NCBI GenBank assembly: GCA_015066205.1
Contig: SVOV01000003.1
Span: 48,461-112,460 of the forward strand
From: Oscillospiraceae bacterium
GTDB lineage: Bacteria > Bacillota > Clostridia > Oscillospirales > Acutalibacteraceae
Reading direction: 5' to 3'
DNA length: 64,000 bases
In this document: piece after piece, positions 34,779-42,041 of the stretch
How positions within the stretch are numbered: position 1 is the stretch's first letter
Layout: the number at the start of each line of letters is the position of its first letter
Program-made: the position numbers and the translations under genes
Notes under the pieces: model-generated
Told to the model about the DNA's origin: nothing
What the model saw: only the letters and a program-made list of their open reading frames with translations
Databases searched by the model: none

Positions 34779-35345
34779 ATGGATATCAATTTTTTAGAAA
34801 GCCCTCAATATTACAGAGATAAATTTACTGAAAAATTCTTAATGAGCTGGGACGAATTTCAAGTTGTGCTTAGAGAGTTTATCATTAATATGGAGAAAAA
34901 CAACAAAACTATTTTTGATATCAATATGTTTAATGATTCACATATGTGGGATAAAATGCACCCGGATTATCCAAGAGTGTCTTTTGCTGAAGCTTTAGAT
35001 TGCCTAAGAGGAATCAAAAGTAATGTTTTCTTTATGGGAGAGGACGAAAAGGCTCATCGTAATAGTTTCCTGAAATATAACGGAAATGAGTATAAGAACT
35101 TTGTTGCAAAAGCTGATGCAAACGAGCTTGCTGAACTGATTGAAAACGAGTGGTTCGAATCATATCGTTTAGCGGAGCAAAACATGTATAATCCGGAAGA
35201 AATTTTACCTGCTGATTTATATGTGTTTGATTCAACAATGAGTTGGTTTATTGTGTTTACTCACGAAACCACAGATTGGGAATCTGAAATCGAAGAACCT
35301 ATGAAAGCTGCTGCAAGCAGATATTGTATCATTAGTAATATATAG
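34779..35345 (+). CDS. Uncharacterised protein, possibly immunity-like
   Basis: I do not recognise this 188-residue protein. It is soluble, acidic and begins MDINFLESPQYYRDKF; the region YVFDSTMSWFIVFTHETTDW near the C-terminus resembles sequences I have seen in small immunity-type proteins, but that is a weak impression. The binding site before the ATG is poor (AAGTGAAAGTGG). It lies alone between tRNA-Arg and its 3' remnant and is AT-rich compared with flanking genes, consistent with acquisition. Confidence 0.7.
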   Translation: MDINFLESPQYYRDKFTEKFLMSWDEFQVVLREFIINMEKNNKTIFDINMFNDSHMWDKMHPDYPRVSFAEALDCLRGIKSNVFFMGEDEKAHRNSFLKYNGNEYKNFVAKADANELAELIENEWFESYRLAEQNMYNPEEILPADLYVFDSTMSWFIVFTHETTDWESEIEEPMKAAASRYCIISNI

Positions 35346-35569
35346 ATGTTATAAAACCGGTTTGTATGGGACAGTATGTTACTGCAATAACATGCTGTCG
35401 TTTTCCTTTTTTCAGCCCTTTGCTAATTGTTTGCTAAAATGAACAGTTAAAATCAAATGATATTTTATAGTTTTTCTTGGTAAAAGAATAACAGCATAAT
35501 AAATGAAGAAGCAAGAAACAGTGGGATTTTTAGGGCTTTTATGAGCTTAAAATGCCACCCACCCCCAAA

Positions 35570-35613
35570 CTCCTAAGACTTAGATATCGGTTCGATTCCG
35601 GTAGAGGGTGCCA
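35570..35613 (+). pseudogene. 3' remnant of a tRNA-Arg(CCT) gene
   Basis: CTCCTAAG at the anticodon-loop position is followed by a sound T-arm (ATCGG-TTCGATT-CCGGT) and the acceptor end AGAGGGTGCCA. It aligns to the intact tRNA-Arg position for position from the anticodon loop to CCA without gaps, but the stems differ. Sequence 5' of the loop does not complete a tRNA. This is what an attachment-site scar with crossover in the anticodon loop would leave. Confidence 0.65.
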
Positions 35614-35615
35614 AT

Positions 35616-35666
35616 TAAAATATCGCATAATCCTTGTATTTCAAGGGTTATGCGATATTTTTTTAC
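35616..35666 (+). terminator. Terminator after the tRNA remnant
   Basis: AAATATCGCATAA and TTATGCGATATTT pair over 13 bp and lead into a T-run, directly behind the remnant's CCA, as for a former functional tRNA gene. Confidence 0.88.
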
Positions 35667-35980
35667 TATTAACAATTAAAAGGTCGGGTGCGAGATTCAC
35701 GTGTTAACGATAACATCAAAATCATCATTCAAATCATAATAAAGTGTTTTATTTGCAAACAAATGTCAGCAAATAAAACTAAAAAATCAAGGCTTTTTTT
35801 CACAAAAATAGACATGATAAAAAGCGTATTCTTAATTATCTTACAAAATAATTATAAAATCAACAAATTGAGACAAATGCATACATGAAAACTTATAACA
35901 AAGAAACTTAAGAAATAACAAAACAAATTAGCTATAACATTAACAATTTCAGAGACAACAAATAAAACTATATAGAACAT
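35667..35980. other. AT-rich gene-free stretch
   Basis: Very AT-rich DNA with no credible gene; ORF 35688-35888 is low-complexity Lys/Ile/Asn sequence without a ribosome binding site. Confidence 0.5.
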
Positions 35981-36038
35981 AAAAAAAGCAATATCACAAA
36001 CATCTCAATTTGTTGTTTGTAATATTGCTCTTTTTTTA
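35981..36038 (-). terminator. Terminator of the XRE regulator gene
   Basis: AAAAAAAGCAATAT-ACAAAC and GTTTGT-ATATTGCT pair with two interruptions; A- and T-runs flank both sides, so it can work in either direction. Confidence 0.8.
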
Positions 36039-36042
36039 CATA

Positions 36043-36354
36043 TTACTTGTCAGGAAAGGCATCAATAATTTTTGAGATTTTTTTCTTATCTTCTTCGGAT
36101 TTTTTATTAAGCTTTTCAGCAATTTCGCTTTCTATTGAGTATATGCTACCGTCTATAAGATATGAGGGATTGACATTAAGTGCAGAACATATATCAAGAA
36201 ATGTAAAGAAGCTGGGGACAGCTTTTCCGTTTTCTATATTAGATAAATGATTATTAGAAATATTAATTTTCGCTGCAAGTTCTTTTTGTTTGATACCAAG
36301 GTCAGTTCTGCGGCGCCTTACTCGCTTGCCGAATTGTTTTAAACTACACACCAT
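36043..36354 (-). CDS. XRE-family helix-turn-helix regulator
   Basis: This 103-residue protein carries an HTH_3 domain: FGKRVRRRRTDLGIKQKELAAK with recognition helix SNNHLSNIENGKAVPS and the helix LDICSALNVNPSYLI. The C-terminal 35 residues are a charged helix (SEIAEKLNKKSEEDKKK) probably for dimerisation. It lies downstream of the agr kinase gene in the same direction but is separated by a terminator, so it has its own promoter. Its targets are unknown; agr or the nearby accessory genes are candidates. Confidence 0.9.
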   Translation of the reverse strand: MVCSLKQFGKRVRRRRTDLGIKQKELAAKINISNNHLSNIENGKAVPSFFTFLDICSALNVNPSYLIDGSIYSIESEIAEKLNKKSEEDKKKISKIIDAFPDK

Positions 36355-36508
36355 ATACTTACATTCCTTTCCTCTTTATTTTACCAATATGCAACGATAA
36401 AGCGAACAAAGTAACAGCGAAATAGTTTTATTATAGTTTATTTTATTAATATGTTACAGATATTATTAATTATACAATTAAGTTTCTCACTTAATAGCAA
36501 ATATTTCA

Positions 36509-36547
36509 ACAAAAAAAGACCGGTTATTTAATAACCGGTCAAAAAAT
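36509..36547 (-). terminator. Terminator of the agr kinase gene
   Basis: GACCGGTTATT and AATAACCGGTC form a perfect stem around a two-base loop with T-runs on both sides, just after the kinase stop. Confidence 0.93.
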
Positions 36548-36549
36548 TG

Positions 36550-37839
36550 TTATGGCCTCGGAATGGCTATACTTGTTTCAAAAATCTTTGTTTCCTCGCA
36601 ATAATTCCAATCATAAATTGCATCATATTTTTTTAATTCCTTCTTAACTATACTCATTCCTAACCCATGAAGAAGCTTATCTTTTTTGGATGTAATCAAT
36701 TCTTTATTAATATGTTTCGGAGGAGTGTTGCAAGAATTCTTTATTATGATTCCGTCAAAGTTGCTGTTTTTTGAAAATATTTTTAATTCTATAAAACCGT
36801 TTTCAGTCATATCTGCAGCTTCAACCGCATTATCTAATAAATTGTTTAATAAAGTCGACAAGTCAACATCATCAACATAGTGTAAACTTGCAAGTTTTAC
36901 TTCAGGAGTAAATCTTATATTCTTCTTTTCACAAATTGCAGAATACTTGCTGATAATCAGATTTAACATTTTGTTACTGCTGATTCTTACATAAGATATT
37001 TTTTCAACATCATTTATTATAACATCAAGATACTTGTGAATTTCTTCAACATTATCAAGATATCTGATTTGCTGTAAATGGTTTTTTGTATCATGAGAAA
37101 ACTGTCTTATTGCCGTTTGTGACTGTTCAATAGCCTCAAAATATTTTTCGTCAATCTCCTGCTGGAATTTTGCGGTTTTAAGTTCATATAATTCCATTCT
37201 GTTTTTAACGGCATTTTCGTACACTAAAAATATAACTAAATCAGCAAAGAGTAAAAATATAAAAATTCCGGATATGCAAATTCTAAGCGCATCTGACATT
37301 TCAACATTATCCGCAACAAAGAAAATCAAAATACATACGGGTATGCTAATCAAAGGAAACAAAAACAACATCCAATAAAAGCTGTCTTTTTGTTTTCTGT
37401 CATTTTGGGTAACACACAGTTTCTTTATAATTAGCATTGAGGAAAAGTAAATGATTTTACTTGTTACTATGACAAAAATGTATGCATTGATATCTTTGTT
37501 CATTGCATTGAAATCATCAAATATAACAGAACAAAGATTTAGTATAACAATTTCAGAAAGCAGCATTATACTAATAAATAAAGTTGAATGAAAAAGTGCT
37601 TTTCTGAGATGAGCACCAAAAACATACCATAGCGTGAAAAAATACATAATTAACAAGGATGAGATATTAAAAACGGAATTTCCCGTTTGGTAAGTAAAGA
37701 ACAGAATAATATTTACTAAAATAACCGAAATAATTTTAAATATAGTTTTCTTCTTTCCCGGAAACAAATCGTTTGCGTAATTATAGAGAAGCAAGGCTTC
37801 AAAAATATACATAAATATATCGCATATTATTTTTGCCAT
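36550..37839 (-). CDS. agrC: AgrC-type sensor histidine kinase (GHKL)
   Basis: This 429-residue protein has about six hydrophobic spans in its first 210 residues, the AgrC-type sensor, then a coiled segment and a kinase core with the phospho-acceptor region AIRQFSHDTKNHLQQIRYL, the N box TLLNNLLDNAVEAADM and a G-box region LHGLGMSIVKKEL. It should detect the cyclic peptide made from the nearby AgrD and phosphorylate the adjacent LytTR response regulator. It begins directly after the regulator's stop codon, so the two are co-translated. Confidence 0.92.
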   Translation of the reverse strand: MAKIICDIFMYIFEALLLYNYANDLFPGKKKTIFKIISVILVNIILFFTYQTGNSVFNISSLLIMYFFTLWYVFGAHLRKALFHSTLFISIMLLSEIVILNLCSVIFDDFNAMNKDINAYIFVIVTSKIIYFSSMLIIKKLCVTQNDRKQKDSFYWMLFLFPLISIPVCILIFFVADNVEMSDALRICISGIFIFLLFADLVIFLVYENAVKNRMELYELKTAKFQQEIDEKYFEAIEQSQTAIRQFSHDTKNHLQQIRYLDNVEEIHKYLDVIINDVEKISYVRISSNKMLNLIISKYSAICEKKNIRFTPEVKLASLHYVDDVDLSTLLNNLLDNAVEAADMTENGFIELKIFSKNSNFDGIIIKNSCNTPPKHINKELITSKKDKLLHGLGMSIVKKELKKYDAIYDWNYCEETKIFETSIAIPRP

Positions 37840-38547
37840 TTATTCACCCTCCCCGATAAAAGCTATAAATCTACGCTTAAATTCCGGTTGTTTTCTGTTT
37901 GATATTTGTATGTTAATTTCTTTTCCTTTCATATCCAATGTAATTTCTTCCCGTCTGAATTTTGAGATATAATTCATGTTTACAATAAAACTGTTATGCG
38001 GTATTGCAAAATCAGAAGAGGCGAGTAAGACTTTAATTCTTTTCAAAGGTTCTCTTACATAATACTTATCACTTGTCGTATAAACTGTGACATATTTAAG
38101 CTTTGCTTCAACATAAATTATGTCACGATTCTTTACTCTTATAATCCCATTGTCTTTTGTGGAAAAGGTGATTAAGCTTTCGTTAATTTCCTGTAAAGCT
38201 TTCTCTAATGCCGAATAAACCTTGTTTTGTGCAACGGGCTTTTTCAGAAAACGTATAACTTGTAAATCCATTGCATCATCAAGATAATCTGTGTATGAAG
38301 TTACTACAATAATAACTGAATTTGAATTTCGGTATTTTAATTGCTTTGCTACTTCTATGCCTGTAATATCTCCTAATTCTATATCAAGAAAAATTATGTC
38401 AAAGGTTTGTTCGGCTTTTAGAATACTTTCACCGTCAATAAATTCTGAAATCTCTGCATTTATTTCTTTAATGCGAAAAAACTCTTCGATATAAGGCTTT
38501 AATACTTCTATGTGTGCAATCTGATCATCGCAAATAGCAATTTTCAT
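37840..38547 (-). CDS. agrA: AgrA-type LytTR response regulator
   Basis: I start at ATG 38547 (MKIAICDDQIAHIEVL) after AAGGAG, giving 235 residues. The receiver domain has the acidic pair in CDDQ, the phospho-acceptor in IIFLDIELGDITGIEVA and the switch residues in VVTSYTDYL and RFLKKPV. A LytTR DNA-binding domain follows, with KYVTVYTTSDKYYVREPLK and HNSFIVNMNYISKF. It is expected to activate agrD-agrB and further targets. The gene is first in the leftward agr operon. Confidence 0.93.
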   Translation of the reverse strand: MKIAICDDQIAHIEVLKPYIEEFFRIKEINAEISEFIDGESILKAEQTFDIIFLDIELGDITGIEVAKQLKYRNSNSVIIVVTSYTDYLDDAMDLQVIRFLKKPVAQNKVYSALEKALQEINESLITFSTKDNGIIRVKNRDIIYVEAKLKYVTVYTTSDKYYVREPLKRIKVLLASSDFAIPHNSFIVNMNYISKFRREEITLDMKGKEINIQISNRKQPEFKRRFIAFIGEGE

Positions 38548-38838
38548 ATTTTTTCTCCTTAATATATTTATGTTCCTATTATACAAGAATACTTTTCTTT
38601 TTTCAAATTTTACCAATACCTAAAAATTGCAATAATTTCCCAAAAATATAAAACTATCTATTTTCTTGGGTTAAAATAAAAATGCTTATTGAAAATTTTT
38701 GCTTTTATTCAAAACTTTTTCTATGTAGGATTATTTTTCTTTAATTATTACATAAATTTAGCATATTGTCAAATTTTGTTGAATAAATACGCTTTTTTTA
38801 TTAATTTAAAGTCAAAAAAAGAAAGGAGAAGAAGCAAA
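38548..38838. promoter_or_regulatory. Divergent agr control region
   Basis: This AT-rich 291-bp region separates the response regulator-kinase operon from agrD-agrB. TTCAAAACTT occurs at 38708-38717 and again at 39684-39693, upstream of the stand-alone LytTR gene, each followed by T/A-rich sequence. It is a candidate regulator site. No clean sigma-A promoter stands out. Confidence 0.45.
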
Positions 38839-38985
38839 ATGTCAAAGAAATCAACTAAGGTTCTCAATAAGCTTGCAGAAAAAGTTCTCAAGACCAATAT
38901 CGCAGGTACTACAAGTGGTTTTGCATATCAGCCTGCTGTTCCTGCAAATGCAAAGCAGTTCTTAGACAAGAAAGCTGACAAATGA
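38839..38985 (+). CDS. agrD: AgrD-type cyclic lactone autoinducer precursor lacking cysteine
   Basis: The 48-residue precursor starts at ATG 38839 after GAAAGGAG; the longer track ORF reads through the control region. It has the AgrD layout: an amphipathic N-terminal helix (KSTKVLNKLAEKVLKTNIAG), a signal core TTSGFAYQPAVP and a charged tail ending KKADK. The YQPxxP block after the ring is typical of Clostridial AgrD as I know it. There is no Cys anywhere; Ser26 occupies the ring-closing position, predicting a five-residue SGFAY lactone. Its stop codon overlaps the agrB start (ATGA), and AgrB is the expected processing enzyme. Confidence 0.87.
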   Translation: MSKKSTKVLNKLAEKVLKTNIAGTTSGFAYQPAVPANAKQFLDKKADK

Positions 38986-39605
38986 TAAGTCGGCTTGCCA
39001 ATTTTCTTGTTTCTGTCGCTGTAAAAGATACTGAAAACAGTGAAGAAGCGCAATACCGGGAAGTATACCAATATGTATTATTTATAATACTCAATTATAT
39101 TTTATTTTTTGGGTATTCATTGATACTCGGTTTGCTTCTCGGTATTCCTTTTCAAAGCATTGTCTTTTTTGTTTCATTAGCAATTCTCCGTAGATATGCC
39201 GGAGGATATCATGCCGATACAGAAACACGATGTCTGATTATTTCAACATCATATTTTACATTGGGAATACTCCTTATAAAGTTGTTGAACGATGGAAGAT
39301 TCCAAATCAATTTATATTATGTTGTTGCAGCAATTATCTGTGCACTCATAATACTTTTTCTTTGTCCCTGCGATTCTCCCGAAAAACCGATTGAAGGAAA
39401 GCTGCGCCGGGTAATAAGAATTAAAAGCACCATATTAGTTGTAGTTTTTCTTGCGTTGATTTTGGTGCTGTGGTTCTGTAATAAGCAGATTTGGGCTTTT
39501 GCGTTTGTTGTTGGTTTGTTTATTGAAACAGGACTAATCGTTACAGGAACAATCAAATTCAGAAAAGGAAAGCTGTATTCACACATTAATAACACTAAAG
39601 AATAA
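38982..39605 (+). CDS. agrB: AgrB-type accessory gene regulator protease
   Basis: The 207-residue membrane protein has four to six hydrophobic spans and the AgrB catalytic segment RRYAGGYHADTETRC, with the essential His and Cys in the known spacing. AgrB cleaves the AgrD C-terminal tail and helps form the peptide ring at the cytoplasmic membrane face. It overlaps agrD by four bases, so the precursor and enzyme are translationally coupled. The basic C-terminal tail (KFRKGKLYSHINNTKE) is as usual. Confidence 0.95.
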   Translation: MISRLANFLVSVAVKDTENSEEAQYREVYQYVLFIILNYILFFGYSLILGLLLGIPFQSIVFFVSLAILRRYAGGYHADTETRCLIISTSYFTLGILLIKLLNDGRFQINLYYVVAAIICALIILFLCPCDSPEKPIEGKLRRVIRIKSTILVVVFLALILVLWFCNKQIWAFAFVVGLFIETGLIVTGTIKFRKGKLYSHINNTKE

Positions 39606-39767
39606 GTATTCGTAAGTGCTGGATTGCGGATGCTTATTTTTTTTGCAGTTTTTTCTTCATTTATGTCGGTTTTTTCGTCACTTTTCAAAACTTATTGAAA
39701 ACAATATGCAATTTTATTAAATTACTTTATATTAGTGATTTTTGTTATTCAGGTAAGGAATACTGTT

Positions 39768-40271
39768 GTGGAAGTAAAAGAGAAAAATCAGAGCAAATCA
39801 AAAGAGGAAATTTGCGGAATCTTAGAGGCTAACGGAATACCGTTTGATTTATCAGTGTGCAATAACTGTGACGGTTATCAAATTGTAATAAACGGGGAGC
39901 AAAGCAAATGCTGTGCTCATTCTATAATTGTTCAGTCCTGCAATAAAGATACTTTCTACCGTATATATCCTCAGGAAATTATTTATATAGCAATTGAAAA
40001 CAGAAAATCTGTTTTGTATTTAAGCGATAAGGTAATTGAAACAAATTATCATATTTCTCACTGGACAGAAGTTCTTGATAAACGCGTATTTGCACAGCCG
40101 CATTATAGCTTCATAGTAAATCTGAATTATGTTTATGATGTAAGTAGAGATACTGTAATTCTGAAATGTGCAGACAAAGAGTTTTCTGTTTATGTGTCTT
40201 CCAGAAAATTCACGTCATTCAAAAAGGCATTATTTGCATTTTATGACCATAATAAAAAAGATGATGAATAA
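39768..40271 (+). CDS. Stand-alone LytTR DNA-binding regulator
   Basis: I choose GTG 39768 (AAGGA eight bases upstream), giving 167 residues. The N-terminal 60 residues are a small unassigned Cys-containing domain (LSVCNNCDGYQIV, SKCCAHSI), and the rest is a LytTR domain with FYRIYPQEIIYIAIENRKSV and PHYSFIVNLNYVYDV. There is no receiver domain, so its activity does not depend on phosphorylation; the four clustered Cys could sense metal or redox state. It follows agrB by 162 bp and shares TTCAAAACTT upstream with agrD. Confidence 0.86.
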   Translation: MEVKEKNQSKSKEEICGILEANGIPFDLSVCNNCDGYQIVINGEQSKCCAHSIIVQSCNKDTFYRIYPQEIIYIAIENRKSVLYLSDKVIETNYHISHWTEVLDKRVFAQPHYSFIVNLNYVYDVSRDTVILKCADKEFSVYVSSRKFTSFKKALFAFYDHNKKDDE

Positions 40272-40322
40272 ATACTAATAGCATCAAACATCACAGAAAA
40301 TTATTATCATATATTTTCAAAA

Positions 40323-40356
40323 AGTAAGGGAGAGGCATATATGCCTCTCCCTTATT
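40323..40356. terminator. Strong hairpin terminator after the LytTR gene
   Basis: AAGGGAGAGGCAT and ATGCCTCTCCCTT pair perfectly around AT; moderately T/A-rich flanks. It separates the agr locus from the minus-strand gene at 40423. Confidence 0.85.
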
Positions 40357-40422
40357 GATTATGTTTCAAATTAAAATCGGTAGCTACACCACTATGATTA
40401 TAAATTTTTTCAATGAGCTGAT

Positions 40423-41022
40423 TTATAAGCCCGCAATTCCTATTGCTGTGCTGATTAAATCACTGAATGTAATGCCTTTGATATAATCCTTAATTCGTTC
40501 ACCTTTAAGCTTTCTCGCTAAGTTTACGACATCGTATTTTTCTTCACATTCGTTTGTTATAAATTCCATTAGTTCTCTGATTGTGGCAAAATTTGGATCT
40601 AAATTATCTTCTAAATCAATTTTAATTGATTCGTCAAAGTGTAATTTCCCGTCATAATAATTAACGAGAATTAGTTGTAATCTATCCTGATAAGCATTTT
40701 TGTAGATTCGGTTAAATTCTTTTTTTATACTCACAAAAGCTGATCTGTCGTAATATACATTGTTTTCGTTGCCGGCAAACTTCAGAATAATTTTATCTTC
40801 ATTTTCTGCATCAGGGTGAATATATTTACCATACCCTGCCCAAAAAATATTTATAGTTTTACCGGTATTCATATGCCAATACGAATAACAGCTATTTATA
40901 ATTTCTTGTGTTAAAGGCAAATCATATCTTGCAAATATAATTCCTACAATTCGTTTTTCGTCGTAATCATATTTTTGAGAAACTTTTTGTTTTAGTCTTT
41001 CAAGGGATAATGCTTCTTCCAT
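40423..41022 (-). CDS. Uncharacterised protein in accessory region
   Basis: I start at ATG 41022, with AAAGGA seven bases before it, giving 199 residues. It is a soluble alpha/beta protein (KRIVGIIFARYDLPLTQEII, then INIFWAGYGKYIHPD and LQLILVNYYDGK), ending in a short hydrophobic helix (FSDLISTAIGIAGL). I recognise no family. It is AT-rich and lies between the agr locus and the RHS cassette, with a REP-like element upstream of it. A role as effector or immunity protein is possible but unsupported. Confidence 0.72.
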   Translation of the reverse strand: MEEALSLERLKQKVSQKYDYDEKRIVGIIFARYDLPLTQEIINSCYSYWHMNTGKTINIFWAGYGKYIHPDAENEDKIILKFAGNENNVYYDRSAFVSIKKEFNRIYKNAYQDRLQLILVNYYDGKLHFDESIKIDLEDNLDPNFATIRELMEFITNECEEKYDVVNLARKLKGERIKDYIKGITFSDLISTAIGIAGL

Positions 41023-41229
41023 TTTTTTATCCTTTCTGTTAAATATCAATTTAACTGTAGAGCAATAGTGTAAAACAAAGTAATCACAGAATGTTTCTTT
41101 ATTCTTTACAACAACAAGTTATCGTTTATTTTTACTCGACAATTCCTATTTATAAACTTTGCAACAGTATAATTTAGAATATCACTGCGATATTTTTTGA
41201 AATCATCGTCAATTATAGATTAAATAAAA

Positions 41230-41336
41230 AATCAGGGGACGGTTCTGTGATCGGCAGGTTTATTAAACAAACCGCCCCCTGAGTTTTTGATTTCAAGAGG
41301 ATTAGGGCCAATCATAGAACCGTCCTTCCCCTGATT
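41230..41336 (+). mobile_element. REP/MITE-like element, copy A
   Basis: The 107-bp element has terminal inverted repeats AATCAGGGGACGGTTCTGTG and CATAGAACCGTCC(TT)CCCTGATT and an internal hairpin around GGTTTATTAAACAAACC. The GGGACGGTTCTGTG end is the type I associate with RAYT transposases (Y1 family), none of which is in the window. The right arm has a TT insertion compared with the other copies. Confidence 0.85.
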
Positions 41337-41384
41337 GGTCTAACTTTTTCAGTGGTTTCGACCCGTCCCGTGTCTTAATGTTTT

Positions 41385-42041
41385 TTATGATACCGTTCCC
41401 TGATTTGTAATCTTAAACTGATTATCTGTGTTTTTTGTCAGAATCTGTTCAAAATAATACGGGTAATTATCCCAGAAGAGTCTTATTGAAATCTCGGTAA
41501 TATCACTATTCTCAATAATGCTTTCGGGTAACATTTCATATACGGCATTATCATAAACAGCACCTGATATTTCAGTAATCAATTCATAATTCTGCTGTAA
41601 ATCTAATTGAATAAAATCTTCTTGTGCTGACGGGGAATAGAATATTGATATTCTGTTTGGGTATTCTGTTTTTGGATTCGGATAAATGATATCTCCGGGG
41701 AAAGCATATATGCCTTTATCCGATGTTCCGAGAATTTTAATTCCCAAGGTTTTGTCATTGTTTCTATCTAAAAAATAAGCAGTGTGATTAAACTTTACTC
41801 CTTCTCCGAAAATCAAAACTTGTTCACCTTGCGGAGTATCGGCATACCAACCGTCATTAAATTCCTTTTCGTAATAATGTGTTTCATCAAGGATAAAATC
41901 GTATCCGTCAGAATAATCAATATAGGTTGCCTGTTTTGATGTGTTGCCAATATTTACAGCTATGGGATAACGGGAAAAAATAAAAGCAGCAGCAAAAATA
42001 ATCAGGCAAGCGGATAAAATAATAATTAAGTACTTTTTCAT
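41385..42041 (-). CDS. Membrane-anchored candidate immunity protein of the RHS toxin
   Basis: This 218-residue protein starts at ATG 42041, whose bases overlap the RHS stop codon (ATGA), after TTGGAG. It has one N-terminal membrane span (YLIIILSACLIIFAAAFIF) and an extracytoplasmic beta-rich domain with no family I recognise. Immediate coupling to an RHS toxin end and the low GC shared with the toxin tip are the usual signs of a cognate immunity gene. A membrane or outside location would mean protection against incoming toxin at the surface. Confidence 0.68.
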   Translation of the reverse strand: MKKYLIIILSACLIIFAAAFIFSRYPIAVNIGNTSKQATYIDYSDGYDFILDETHYYEKEFNDGWYADTPQGEQVLIFGEGVKFNHTAYFLDRNNDKTLGIKILGTSDKGIYAFPGDIIYPNPKTEYPNRISIFYSPSAQEDFIQLDLQQNYELITEISGAVYDNAVYEMLPESIIENSDITEISIRLFWDNYPYYFEQILTKNTDNQFKITNQGTVS

